From Hyphomicrobiales bacterium (GTDB lineage Bacteria > Pseudomonadota > Alphaproteobacteria > Rhizobiales > Beijerinckiaceae), in the NCBI GenBank assembly GCA_930633525.1, contig CAKNFP010000001.1, positions 660,001 to 724,000 of the forward strand: 64,000 nt of DNA, written 5' to 3'. This document shows, piece by piece, positions 26,871 through 35,731 of the stretch (the stretch's first letter is position 1; each line of letters begins with the position of its first letter). The position numbers and the translations under genes were made by a program. The notes under the pieces were generated by a model that worked only from the letters and a program-made list of their open reading frames with translations, did not search any database and was not told the origin of the DNA.

Positions 26871-26999
26871 AAGCCCAAGGTGCGGGAGCTGACAGGTTGC
26901 CCATCGGGGCCCAAATCGTTCTTGCCAATCGCTGCTTTGCGCCCTGAGGCCCTTCGTGCGACAGAAGTGATTCAGGCTTCACTCACAGGTAATCTGCGT

Positions 27000-27677
27000 A
27001 TGACGACCGGTTCCCCTCGCCCGGGTAAAGCCTTGCACCATCGCACCATGGCGCAGGGTGCCACCGATGAATTGCGCCGCCGGATTCTGGATGGCGAGCT
27101 GCGCTCTGGAGAGCAACTGCGCCAGACCGCGCTGGCGGAGGAACTCGGTATCAGCCGCATTCCGTTGCGGGAAGCGCTGGTGCAACTGGAGGCGGAAGGT
27201 CTCGTCAGGATCAACGCACACAAGGGCGCGGTCGTGAGCGAGCTCACGAGCGACGAAATCGACGAGCTGTTCGACCTGCGCGCCGCCATCGAGCCGATGC
27301 TGCTGAAGCGTTCAGCTCCGAAACTGACCCAGGAAGACTTTGCCCGCATGCGGGCGCTGCTCGACGAATATGACCGGGAGCTGGAGGACGCCAACGTGAG
27401 GCGCTGGGGCGAACTCAATGCTGAGTTCCATCGCCTTCTCTATCAGCACGCCGACAGACCCCGTTCGATCGGCCTCGTCTTCAATCTGCTGCAGGAGTGC
27501 GATCGCTACACGCGGGTGCAGTTGTCCATGACCGGCGCCAAGGCCCGCGCGGAAGAGGAGCATCGCGAAATCCTCCGGCTCTGCGCGGAGCGACAATTCG
27601 CGGCCGCCGCGAAGCTTCTGGCGTCGCATATCCTCAATGTGTCGGCATCGCTCAACGCGCTCGTGCGCGCGAAATAG
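27000..27677 (+). CDS. GntR-family regulator with FCD domain, probable hydroxyproline-cluster repressor
   Basis: A 225-residue regulator. The winged helix is at the N-terminus (ATDELRRRILDGELRSGEQLRQTALAEELGISRIPLREALVQLEAEGLV), followed by the all-helical FCD effector domain (DLRAAIEPMLLKR, ELNAEFHRLLYQHA, EEHREILRLC) with its conserved metal-site residues. The open frame begins at 26880, but ATG 27000 gives normal family length; 27048 is also possible. Its place at the end of the hydroxyproline genes suggests it controls them. Confidence 0.9.
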   Translation: MTTGSPRPGKALHHRTMAQGATDELRRRILDGELRSGEQLRQTALAEELGISRIPLREALVQLEAEGLVRINAHKGAVVSELTSDEIDELFDLRAAIEPMLLKRSAPKLTQEDFARMRALLDEYDRELEDANVRRWGELNAEFHRLLYQHADRPRSIGLVFNLLQECDRYTRVQLSMTGAKARAEEEHREILRLCAERQFAAAAKLLASHILNVSASLNALVRAK

Positions 27678-27688
27678 CCTACGGGCCG

Positions 27689-28186
27689 TTACCCCCGACT
27701 GACGTCGCTGGCCGACAGGTAGATGGCCGCGACGGCTTCGATGCCTTTTTGATCCAGCGCGTCAAAGTGCCCCTCATGGGGGCTGTCGAGATCGATTACC
27801 CCGATGACCGCGCCGTCCTTGATCAACGGGACGACGAGTTCCGAGCGCGAGGCCGCGTCGCAGGCGATATGTCCGGGAAAGGCATGGACATCCGCGACGA
27901 GCACCGGTTGCCGCCGCTCGACCGCCGTGCCGCAGACGCCGCGACCGACCGGAATGCGGACGCAGGCGGGCTTGCCCTGGAACGGGCCCAGCACGAGTTC
28001 GCCGTCGCGCATGAGGTAAAAGCCGGCCCAGTTGAGGTCCGGCAGCAGGTGGAAGAGAAGCGCCGATGTATTGGCGGCGTTGGCAATGGCATCCGTTTCG
28101 CCAGCCAGCAGCGCTTGCAGCTGCGCGCCAAGGTCACGATAGAACGCGGCCTTGTCACCGCTGTCCACGACGCGCGTCTCGAACAT
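27689..28186 (-). CDS. msrC: Free methionine-(R)-sulfoxide reductase (GAF domain)
   Basis: A 165-residue single GAF-domain enzyme. Cys75, Cys85 and Cys109 (KPACVRIPVGRGVCG and HIACD) have the same spacing (+10, +24) as the three redox cysteines of the E. coli enzyme. NWAGFYLM and the DLDSP end are also typical. It reduces free L-methionine-(R)-S-oxide with thioredoxin (EC 1.8.4.14). I chose the ATG at 28186 behind a GGAGAAGG site. It stands alone, convergent with the GntR gene. Confidence 0.93.
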   Translation of the reverse strand: MFETRVVDSGDKAAFYRDLGAQLQALLAGETDAIANAANTSALLFHLLPDLNWAGFYLMRDGELVLGPFQGKPACVRIPVGRGVCGTAVERRQPVLVADVHAFPGHIACDAASRSELVVPLIKDGAVIGVIDLDSPHEGHFDALDQKGIEAVAAIYLSASDVSRG

Positions 28187-28318
28187 CGCTCGCCTTCTCC
28201 CCTGTTCACACGGTCCGTAGAGGAAGTGGCAGCCTGAAGCGCCTGGCGCAAGGTCCAATCGCGAGGCCGTGCAAAGTGGTGCCGGGATCGGACCTCTCGC
28301 CCCCGGAGATGGCTCGCC

Positions 28319-29233
28319 TTATGCCGATGGTGGATGGTGTGCTTGCCAATGGCGGGCGATATCCAGCCGGCGCGCCACCCAGACCTGCTCATGGCTCTGG
28401 ATGTAATCCAGGAACCGCGCGAGGCCGGCGGCGCGGCCGGGGCGTCCCACCAGGCGGCAGTGCAGGCCGACGGTCATCATCTTCGGATAGGTCGCGCCTT
28501 CCGCGTAGAGAACGTCGAAACTGTCCTTCAGATAGCGGAAGAAGGCCTCCCCATCCTGAAAGCCCTGCGGGTTGATGAAACGCATGTCATTGGCATCGAG
28601 CGTATAGGGAATAATGAGATGCGCGCCCTGTGGGCCAGATGCCCAATAGGGCAGATCATCGGCGTAGGAATCGGAGGAATAGGCGAAGCCGCCTTCCTCC
28701 ATCACGAGGCGCAGCGTGTTCTCCGACGAGCGCCCGGTGTACCAGCCGAGTGGACGCTCCCCCGTCGCGTCACGATGGACGCGGATGGCTTCGTGCAGCT
28801 GCGCCCGCTCCTCCGCCTCGGACATGGTGCGATACTCGATCCACTTGAGCGCGTGGCTGGCGATCTCCCAGCCGGATTCCTTCATGGCGGCGACCTGCTC
28901 GGGGCTGCGCATCAGCGCGGTCGCGACGCCGAAGACCGTCGCTTTCAAGCCTCGCTCGTCGAACAGCCGGCGCAGGCGCCAGAAGCCGGCGCGCGCGCCA
29001 TATTCGAACATGCTCTCCACATTCATGTGGCGTTGCCCCGGCCAGGGCTGGGCACCGAGCACGTCCGACAGGAAGGCCTCGGAGGCCGGGTCGCCGTGCA
29101 GAATGGAGTTCTCGCCGCCTTCCTCATAGTTCACGACGAACTGGACGGCGATGCGGGCGCGCCCCGGCCACCGGACGGCCGGGGGCGTGCGGCCATAGCC
29201 GACGAGATCGCGGGGATAGGAGGCGTCAGTCAT
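28319..29233 (-). CDS. puuE: Allantoinase PuuE (polysaccharide-deacetylase fold)
   Basis: A 304-residue protein of the NodB/polysaccharide-deacetylase fold in its PuuE form: YPRDLVGYGRTPP start, QFVVNYEEGGENSILHGD, VATALMRSPEQVAAMKESGWEIASHALKWIEY and GWYTGRSSENT. PuuE opens the hydantoin ring of allantoin to allantoate without the metal-centre set of classical allantoinases. The ATG at 29233 has GGAG upstream and overlaps the end of the amidohydrolase gene by 8 bases, so the two are probably coupled. It fits the ureide block around it. Confidence 0.93.
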   Translation of the reverse strand: MTDASYPRDLVGYGRTPPAVRWPGRARIAVQFVVNYEEGGENSILHGDPASEAFLSDVLGAQPWPGQRHMNVESMFEYGARAGFWRLRRLFDERGLKATVFGVATALMRSPEQVAAMKESGWEIASHALKWIEYRTMSEAEERAQLHEAIRVHRDATGERPLGWYTGRSSENTLRLVMEEGGFAYSSDSYADDLPYWASGPQGAHLIIPYTLDANDMRFINPQGFQDGEAFFRYLKDSFDVLYAEGATYPKMMTVGLHCRLVGRPGRAAGLARFLDYIQSHEQVWVARRLDIARHWQAHHPPSA

Positions 29234-30485
29234 TGTGGGATACTCCGGCGAGCGCGAGCACGCTGTGCAGGAGGACATTGGCGCCCGCGGCGCAATCCTC
29301 CGGCGTGGCGCTCTCGGCCTCGTTGTGGCTGATGCCGTCCTTGCACGGCACGAAGATCATGGCGGTTGGCACGGCTGACGCGACGGCGCAGGCATCGTGG
29401 CCGGCCCCAGACGTCATTTCCCGATAGGGCAGACCGCGTTCGGCCGCCGCCTGGGCTATCCAGGCAGCGACGTCCTGCGAGAAGGACAGCGGCTCCATGC
29501 TCCAGATCGGATCAAGCATGATGGCGACGCCCCGGGCTGCGGCGATGCGCTCGATCTCAGCGCGCATCTCGGCGCGCATGCGGCTGAAATGATCGCCGTC
29601 CGGATGACGGAACTCCAGGCTGAAGCTGACCTCGCCGGGGACGGTATTGCGCGAGCCGGGGCTGGCCTTCGCCATCCCGATGGTGCCGACACCGTCCGGG
29701 CCATGGGCGCGGGCGATATGCTCGGCCGCCAGCGCGAGCTCCGCGAAGGCCATCAACGCATCGCGACGCAGCGTCATCGGCGTGGTGCCGGCGTGGCTTT
29801 CGCGGCCGCTCACCATGCCGTTGTACCACTGCTGCCCCTTGGCGGCGGTGACCACGCCGATGGTCAGGCCTTCCGCCTCGAGAAGCGGCCCCTGCTCGAT
29901 GTGGAGTTCCACCATCGCGGCGAAGCGACGGGCGCCGGGCACTTCCGGCCCGGCATAGCCGATGTCCGAGAGCGCCTCGCCAACCGTGACGCCCTCGGCA
30001 TCCCGGCAGGCGAGCGCGGCCTCCAGCGTGACATGGCCGACATAGACCTCCGAGCCGAGTTCTCCGGGCGCGAAGCGCGCGCCTTCCTCGTTCGTCCAGT
30101 TGACGACGCAGAGGGGTGCCTCGGTCACGATGCCGGCTTCGTCCAGCGTCTCCAGCACCTCGAGGCCCGCCAGCACCCCAAGGATGCCGTCGAACTTGCC
30201 CCCGGTCGGCTGGGTATCGAGATGGGAGCCGATGGCAACGGCCGGGCGGCCGGGCTCGCGGCCCGGTCGCTGCACATACATGTTGCCGATCTGGTCGATG
30301 CCCACCTCATAGCCGGAGGCCTGCGCCCGCGCCACCAGCCAATCGCGGACCCGCTTGTCCTCCTCCGACAAGGTCAGGCGACGCACGCCGCCTTTGGGCG
30401 TGCCACCGAAGGTCGCCGTTGCCATGATATTCGACCAGAGCCGCTCGGCATTGATCGCGAGATTGGCCGTTGACGCGTCAGGCAT
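29226..30485 (-). CDS. Zn-dependent M20-family amidohydrolase, probable allantoate amidohydrolase
   Basis: A 419-residue M20/HyuC-AllC type hydrolase. Visible motifs: IGSHLDTQPTGGKFDGILGVLAG (metal His/Asp), NWTNEEGARFAPGELGS (Glu pair), ELHIEQGPLLEAEG, and SGAGHDACAVA near the C-terminus. The dimerisation lid is present (GRESHAGTTPMTLRRDAL). Allantoate amidohydrolases and N-carbamoyl-amino-acid hydrolases share these motifs; the allantoinase gene overlapping its end and a racemase across the divergent promoter favour allantoate. It is followed on the same strand by puuE. Confidence 0.9.
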   Translation of the reverse strand: MPDASTANLAINAERLWSNIMATATFGGTPKGGVRRLTLSEEDKRVRDWLVARAQASGYEVGIDQIGNMYVQRPGREPGRPAVAIGSHLDTQPTGGKFDGILGVLAGLEVLETLDEAGIVTEAPLCVVNWTNEEGARFAPGELGSEVYVGHVTLEAALACRDAEGVTVGEALSDIGYAGPEVPGARRFAAMVELHIEQGPLLEAEGLTIGVVTAAKGQQWYNGMVSGRESHAGTTPMTLRRDALMAFAELALAAEHIARAHGPDGVGTIGMAKASPGSRNTVPGEVSFSLEFRHPDGDHFSRMRAEMRAEIERIAAARGVAIMLDPIWSMEPLSFSQDVAAWIAQAAAERGLPYREMTSGAGHDACAVASAVPTAMIFVPCKDGISHNEAESATPEDCAAGANVLLHSVLALAGVSHND

Positions 30486-30491
30486 GGTCGG

Positions 30492-30905
30492 TCACAGGCT
30501 CTCGAAGAGGATGTCCTGGGCGCCTTCCCACAAGGTGCTCTTGCCGAGCGCCACGAGGTTTTCCTGGCCCTTGGTGATCGTCATGAAATGGTTGCCGGCG
30601 AGCTGCCCCATCTTGCTCGCGAAGCGCACGCCGCCATAGGCCAGCAGCATTTCCGTCTCGCTATAGCCGCCCGGATAGAAAATGAACTGACCGGGGGCGG
30701 GGAAGCTCGTGGCGTTTTCGAAGGTCAGCCCGAAATCCTGATCGCCGAGAGGGATCCAGCAGCCCTCGCCGCTCCAGCGGACGTGGATGATTCTTTCTTT
30801 GTACGGCAGGAGCTTGCGAAAGATCTCGCAAGTTTTTGGCGCTGCCTCTTCTTCGAGCACCGCCTCAAACGTATAAAGTCCTGCAGTAATACGGATTTTC
30901 GTCAT
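30492..30905 (-). CDS. DUF3830 family protein (cyclophilin-like fold)
   Basis: A 137-residue protein of the DUF3830 family, recognised from MTKIRITAGLYTFEAVLEEEAAPKTCEIFRKLLP, HVRWSGEGCWIPLGD and the YPGGYSETEMLLAYGG motif. It has no signal peptide or membrane segment, so it should be cytoplasmic. It is the first gene of the minus-strand ureide operon, 6 bases before the amidohydrolase, and is divergent from the ABC importer. The family has no established activity that I know of; a small-molecule binding or ring-handling role in ureide use is a guess from context. Confidence 0.85.
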   Translation of the reverse strand: MTKIRITAGLYTFEAVLEEEAAPKTCEIFRKLLPYKERIIHVRWSGEGCWIPLGDQDFGLTFENATSFPAPGQFIFYPGGYSETEMLLAYGGVRFASKMGQLAGNHFMTITKGQENLVALGKSTLWEGAQDILFESL

Positions 30906-30960
30906 CGATCCCTCGGTCTGCCTCCAGCGGCATCAGCCGCTGACAATTTACATCCAATCT

Positions 30961-30990
30961 GCAAGATTATTGTATACGAGTTTTTCTTGC
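30961..30990. promoter_or_regulatory. Inverted repeat in the divergent ureide promoter
   Basis: Arms GCAAGA (30961-30966) and TCTTGC (30985-30990) flank a TTGTATACGA core. The site lies in the 194-base gap between the DUF3830 gene and the importer gene, where one GntR-type regulator could control both directions. GTATAC cores are common in GntR operators. The binder is probably the GntR protein at 36769, by position only. Confidence 0.38.
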
Positions 30991-31099
30991 AATGTGAACA
31001 ATCATCCGCTTTCATGGTGGCAGACTGGCGGCATCCGCTGGGGGCGCGAAACATAAGTGCCCTGGCCAAAAGCGGAGCGACAGAGGGGAGAACCGTACG

Positions 31100-32302
31100 A
31101 TGATCACAAGACGCACATCATTGAAGATTGCGGCTCTGGGAGCTGTCTCCGGTGCTGCGCTGGCGATCGGCTCGCTGGCACCTGCCCTGGCGCAGACCAA
31201 GGAGCTCAAGATTGGCTTCGTCGGGGTAACGAGCGGCCCCGCAGCCGCTTGGGGAACATCCAACGTGCGTTCCATGCAGACACGCGCCGACTGGCTGAAT
31301 GAGCAGGGCGGCGTGAAGATCGGCAATGACACTTACAAGATTACGGTCGTGACCTTTGACGATCAGAAGGATCCGCGCCGCGCGATCGCCGGCATGGAGA
31401 AGATGGCGCAGGAAGGTATTCGCTATGTCGTCGGCCCGAATGTCGATGACGGCGCGGCCGCGGTGCGCCCTGTCGCTGAATCGAAGGGCATTATTTATTT
31501 TCCCTATGCCTTCCCGAAATCTCTGTATGAGAAGCCGGCGTCCAACGCGGTGTTGGGCATGGTGGCAAATTACCAGTCGGCGCCTGAGATATACAAATAT
31601 CTGAAGGACAACAAAGGCGTGAAGAAGGTCGCCTTCGTCGCGGCCAACGAGTCCGACCCGCTGAGCCAGCGTGATGGAGGCGTCGCGGCGGCCAAGGCGC
31701 TCGGTCTCGAAGTCGTGGCGGCCAACGACACCTACCAGAACGACACGCGCGATTTCACGCCCGTGCTGACGCCGATCGTCCGCCTGAAGCCGGACCTGCT
31801 TGTCCTGTCAGGCGTTGCGCCGGGGAATGCGCCGCTCCTGATCCGCGCGGCGCGCGAGCTCGGTTACCAGGGATTGATCTCCGCGGAGACCGCGCAGGAT
31901 GCGACCGTGCTGCAGGAGGGGGCTGGAGCCCTCGCCAATGGCTTCATCTCGGTTGGTGGTGCCTCGACGCCGGAAATTCGCTCCAAGGCGATGGATGAGT
32001 TCATCGATCGCTACACGAAGAAGTTTGGCGAATACAATGACGAATCGAACACCAAGGTCTATGCGCTCGACTATATTATCGAGACGCTGAAGGCCAATCC
32101 TGCAGCTGTCGATAACGTCGAGGAATACAAGAAGACGATGGACAATTTCAGCGCGCCTAACCCTTACGTGAAGGATGGGCATCCCCTGAAGTATGTTGGC
32201 GCGACGTCCTTCGGTCAGAAGCGCCAGATCTCCGTGCCTATGGTGGTGACGGAGTTCAAGGATGGGAAGTTCCAGACGCTGTTCGTCGGCTCTGTCGACT
32301 GA
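31100..32302 (+). CDS. Liv-type ABC transporter substrate-binding protein, ureide block
   Basis: A 400-residue type I periplasmic binding protein. The N-terminus (MITRRTSLKIAALGAVSGAA) has twin arginines, suggesting Tat export, and a cleavage near ALAQT. The mature part has the family start LKIGFVGVTSGPAAAWG and DDQKDPRRAIAGMEKMAQEG. It feeds the LivHMGF-type complex encoded downstream. The surrounding allantoin genes suggest a ureide such as allantoin rather than a branched-chain amino acid. Confidence 0.92.
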   Translation: MITRRTSLKIAALGAVSGAALAIGSLAPALAQTKELKIGFVGVTSGPAAAWGTSNVRSMQTRADWLNEQGGVKIGNDTYKITVVTFDDQKDPRRAIAGMEKMAQEGIRYVVGPNVDDGAAAVRPVAESKGIIYFPYAFPKSLYEKPASNAVLGMVANYQSAPEIYKYLKDNKGVKKVAFVAANESDPLSQRDGGVAAAKALGLEVVAANDTYQNDTRDFTPVLTPIVRLKPDLLVLSGVAPGNAPLLIRAARELGYQGLISAETAQDATVLQEGAGALANGFISVGGASTPEIRSKAMDEFIDRYTKKFGEYNDESNTKVYALDYIIETLKANPAAVDNVEEYKKTMDNFSAPNPYVKDGHPLKYVGATSFGQKRQISVPMVVTEFKDGKFQTLFVGSVD

Positions 32303-32374
32303 CACGGCGGCCTCAATGCACCTCCGGGACCTGGGGATGATACCCCGGGTCTCCTGCACGCGGGGTTACGCCGA

Positions 32375-33241
32375 ATGGAACAGGTCTTTATCAACGGGCT
32401 CTATCTCGGTGCCCAATACGCGTTGATTGCACTAGGTCTTACCCTGATATTCGCATTGATGAATGTTCTGAACTTTGCCCATGGGCAGATGTATGTTCTT
32501 GGCGGGTTCGTTACCTATACGATATACGGGCAGCTGCAGTTGCCATTCATATTGGCATTGTTATGCTCGGGATTGACGTTGGCTGTTGTCGGCGCCTTTT
32601 GTGAAAAGTATCTGTTCCGACCTGTCATTCGCCGCAGTCAGCGCGATGAGAGCACCATGCTTCTCGCGGCTGCCATCGCTTTCCTGCTCGACGCGCTCAT
32701 CCTGCTGTTGTTCGGGGAAAAGCAGCGTGGCGTGCCCAAGATCATCAACGGGGTCTTTCTGTCCGACACGATCGTGATGCCCTATGATCGGATCGTCGTG
32801 GGCATCGTCGCGATCCTGATGATCCTCGCCTTCGTGCTCTATATGCAATACAGCAAGACGGGGCGCGCCATGCGGGCATTGGCGCAGGACCGTGTCGCGG
32901 CCCAGCTCATGGGCGTCAATGTCGATCGCTACTCGATGATAGGCTTCGCGCTCGGGGCCATGCTCGCTGGCGTCGTGGGCGGTCTTCTGGTGACGATTAC
33001 CGGCGTAAACTCAGGTATCGGCGGGCCCATCTCGATCAAGGCGTTCATGATGGTGATGATCGGCGGGGCGGGCGTTGTCGGCGGCGCCATCGCCGGCGGC
33101 TTTATCCTCGGGATGATGGAATCCGTCGGACTGACAGTGCTGCGCGAATTCGGCGATATCACTTATCTTGTGATTTTCGTTCTTCTCATGGTGTTTCTCA
33201 GCATCCGCCCGAACGGGCTGATGGGCAAGCCTTGGGGGTGA
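32375..33241 (+). CDS. Branched-chain amino-acid type ABC permease (LivH family)
   Basis: A 288-residue permease with about eight membrane helices. Family segments: GLYLGAQYALIALGLTLIFALMNVLNFAHGQMYVLGG at the start, and the cytoplasmic coupling region KTGRAMRALAQDRVAAQLMGVNVDRY. It pairs with the LivM-type permease starting 4 bases after its stop. It belongs to the probable ureide importer. Confidence 0.94.
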   Translation: MEQVFINGLYLGAQYALIALGLTLIFALMNVLNFAHGQMYVLGGFVTYTIYGQLQLPFILALLCSGLTLAVVGAFCEKYLFRPVIRRSQRDESTMLLAAAIAFLLDALILLLFGEKQRGVPKIINGVFLSDTIVMPYDRIVVGIVAILMILAFVLYMQYSKTGRAMRALAQDRVAAQLMGVNVDRYSMIGFALGAMLAGVVGGLLVTITGVNSGIGGPISIKAFMMVMIGGAGVVGGAIAGGFILGMMESVGLTVLREFGDITYLVIFVLLMVFLSIRPNGLMGKPWG

Positions 33242-33245
33242 GACC

Positions 33246-34229
33246 ATGTCCCATGTCCGCCAGGTTCTCACCGTCGCCATAGCTGTCGTCGTGCTTCTGG
33301 TCATTGTCCCAATGGCGATCAGCACGACTGGCCGAGCCGATCTGTACTATACGCTGACGTCCGTGGCGCTGCTGAGCATTATCAGCGCCGGGGTGTGGCT
33401 CACCTTTTACATCGGCCGCATCAACATCGGCCAGGGCGCCTATGCCCTGGTCGGCGGCTATGTTTCCGCCGTGCTGGTGACGCGCTACGGATTTTCGTTC
33501 TGGCTCACCCTTCCGCTGGCCGGGCTCTTCTGCGCGGTCGCCAGCGTGTTGATCGGGCTGCCGATCCTGCGGTTGCGCGGCGTCTATTTTGCCATGGTCA
33601 CGCTGGTGCTGACCGAGGTTGCGCGGCTGCTGGCGCTGGCGTTGCCTATTACAAACGGGGCCAAGGGCATCGTCAGCATCCCATTGCCCGGGGCGGTGCG
33701 GATTTTCGGCCTGACCCTGATCCCGGACTTCGCGACGCTGCAAAACCCGCGGCTCGCCTTCTACATCATGTCCGTCGTGTTGATGCTCCTGTGCTTCATC
33801 GGCATGTACAGGCTGGTCAATTCGCGCATCGGGCATCTCTGCCAATCCCTGCAGCAGAATGAGGAACTGGCCTCGTCGATCGGCGTGGATATCGCGCGGC
33901 TCAGGGTCATCGCCTATGCGATCTCGTCATTCCTGGGCGGCGTCGGCGGCGCGATCTTTGCCTCGATTACCCAGTCCATCTATCCCTCCAGCTTCACCGT
34001 CGCGGATTCGGTCAACTTCATGCTGAATTGTTTCCTTGGCGGTCTCAGCTACGTCTTTGGCCCCATTCTCGGGACGTTTGTGCTCTACTTCGGATGGGAT
34101 CTGCTCTACCGTTTCGGCGATTTCCAGTTGTTGATCTTTTCCGTCATTCTCATCGCTCTGATGCTGGTTTTGCCGAACGGCTTGTTCAGCCTGCGCTTGT
34201 CACGCCGTCGCGGCGAGGTGTCGCCATGA
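33246..34229 (+). CDS. Branched-chain amino-acid type ABC permease (LivM family)
   Basis: A 327-residue permease. It has YIGRINIGQGAYALVGGYVSAVLV and the coupling segment RIGHLCQSLQQNEELASSIGVDIARLRV, as in LivM. Its stop overlaps the start of the first ATPase gene (ATGA). Importer substrate as for the neighbouring genes. Confidence 0.94.
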   Translation: MSHVRQVLTVAIAVVVLLVIVPMAISTTGRADLYYTLTSVALLSIISAGVWLTFYIGRINIGQGAYALVGGYVSAVLVTRYGFSFWLTLPLAGLFCAVASVLIGLPILRLRGVYFAMVTLVLTEVARLLALALPITNGAKGIVSIPLPGAVRIFGLTLIPDFATLQNPRLAFYIMSVVLMLLCFIGMYRLVNSRIGHLCQSLQQNEELASSIGVDIARLRVIAYAISSFLGGVGGAIFASITQSIYPSSFTVADSVNFMLNCFLGGLSYVFGPILGTFVLYFGWDLLYRFGDFQLLIFSVILIALMLVLPNGLFSLRLSRRRGEVSP

Positions 34230-35005
34230 ATGACATTCTCGCCGTCTCCGCGATCACCAAGCGCTATGGCGGGCTTGTCGCGGTCAAGGATGTCTCTTTT
34301 ACTGTGCGGGAGAAGGAGATCCTCTCCGTCATCGGGCCGAATGGCGCCGGCAAGTCTACGCTGTTCAAGCTGATTTCTTCCTTTGTCACGCCGACATCGG
34401 GCGAGGTGCGCTTCCGGGGGGAGCGCATTTCGGGCCTCGCCCCGCACCAGACGGCGCGCAAGGGTGTGGTGCGCACCTTTCAGGAGACGACGATCTTCAA
34501 GGCCATGACGGTGCGCAATAATGTCATTGCGGCGCACCAACTGCGCGCGCGCGCAAGTCTTGCCGGCTTCTTCATCGGCACCAGTATCGCCCGGCAGGAC
34601 GAAGTGGAATTCGGACGGTCGGCGGACGAGATACTGGCCTTTCTCGGCTTGTCGGCCATGCGCAACGAAGTCGCCAGCAACCTTCCCCATGGGCATTTGC
34701 GCGCGCTCGGGATTGCCATCGGCCTCGCCACGAATCCGGCCATCATCCTGCTCGATGAGCCCTTCGCCGGCATGAATCACGAGGAGACGCGGCGCGCGGT
34801 TGAGATCGTGCGGGGTGTGCGGGAGCGCGGTGTCACAGTCCTCTTGGTGGAGCACGACATGCCTGCCGTCATGACGATATCGGACCGGATTGTCGTCCTC
34901 AACTTCGGACAGAAGATCGCCGAGGGTACACCGCGGGAGATCAAGGAAAATCCCGCGGTTATCGAGGCTTATCTCGGCGTCGAAGATGAATCGATTGGAC
35001 TTTGA
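34226..35005 (+). CDS. ABC transporter ATPase (LivG family)
   Basis: A 259-residue ATPase starting at the ATG that overlaps the livM-type stop; the frame runs open upstream but without homology. Walker A is GPNGAGKST; the LivG-specific VRTFQETTIFKAMTVRNNVIAAHQ and LLDEPFAGMNHEETR are present. The usual LSGGQ signature is altered: NLPHGHLRALGIA stands where LSYGQQRRLEIA is normal. This could affect ATPase coupling or simply reflect divergence of this subfamily. Confidence 0.92.
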   Translation: MNDILAVSAITKRYGGLVAVKDVSFTVREKEILSVIGPNGAGKSTLFKLISSFVTPTSGEVRFRGERISGLAPHQTARKGVVRTFQETTIFKAMTVRNNVIAAHQLRARASLAGFFIGTSIARQDEVEFGRSADEILAFLGLSAMRNEVASNLPHGHLRALGIAIGLATNPAIILLDEPFAGMNHEETRRAVEIVRGVRERGVTVLLVEHDMPAVMTISDRIVVLNFGQKIAEGTPREIKENPAVIEAYLGVEDESIGL

Positions 35006-35008
35006 CCG

Positions 35009-35731
35009 ATGGCTAATCTTCTGAGCGTCAAGGATGTCCAGCTCTATTACGACCATGTCTATGCCTTGAAGGGCGTGTCGATCGACGTCCACGAGGGCGA
35101 GACAGTCGCATTGATAGGTGCCAATGGGGCCGGCAAGTCATCCATTCTGCGCGCCATCACCGGCCTGAAGGGCATCCGGTCGGGCTCCATCCATTACGAA
35201 GGGCGAAGCATCGACAAGGCCGGGCCGGACGCGATCGTGCGCCTGGGTATTTCCATGGTGCCGGAGGGGCGGCGTGTTTTTCCGCTGATGACGGTACGCG
35301 ACAATCTACTGATGGGGGCTTTCACGCGCACGGACAAGGCAGAGGTGAAGAACAGCCTCGACATGGTTTTGGCGCGCTTTCCCCGCCTCAGGGAGCGTTA
35401 TTCGCAGGCGGCAGGCACCATGAGCGGCGGCGAGCAGCAGATGCTCGTCATCGGCCGCGCCCTGATGGCGCGCCCACGGCTGCTGCTCCTGGATGAGCCC
35501 TCGCTTGGCATCGCGCCAAAGCTGGTGCAGGACATCGCCCGTTCCATCGTGGCGATCAACAGGGAGGACAAGGTCAGCGTGCTTTTGGTGGAACAGAACT
35601 CGCGCATGGCCTTGCGCATCTCGCAGCGCGCCTATGCCATCGCGACGGGCCGGGTGGCGCTGAGCGGAGATTCAGCTGATCTGCTGACTGATAGTCGTGT
35701 CAAAGAGTTATATCTTGGTGGAGAGATTTAG
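35009..35731 (+). CDS. ABC transporter ATPase (LivF family)
   Basis: A 240-residue ATPase with Walker A GANGAGKSS, signature MSGGEQQMLVIGRALM and Walker B LLLLDEPSLGIAPKLV, plus the LivF-typical MVPEGRRVFPLMTVRDNLLMGA. It follows the LivG-type gene after 3 bases. The next gene, the racemase, starts immediately after its stop codon. Confidence 0.95.
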   Translation: MANLLSVKDVQLYYDHVYALKGVSIDVHEGETVALIGANGAGKSSILRAITGLKGIRSGSIHYEGRSIDKAGPDAIVRLGISMVPEGRRVFPLMTVRDNLLMGAFTRTDKAEVKNSLDMVLARFPRLRERYSQAAGTMSGGEQQMLVIGRALMARPRLLLLDEPSLGIAPKLVQDIARSIVAINREDKVSVLLVEQNSRMALRISQRAYAIATGRVALSGDSADLLTDSRVKELYLGGEI

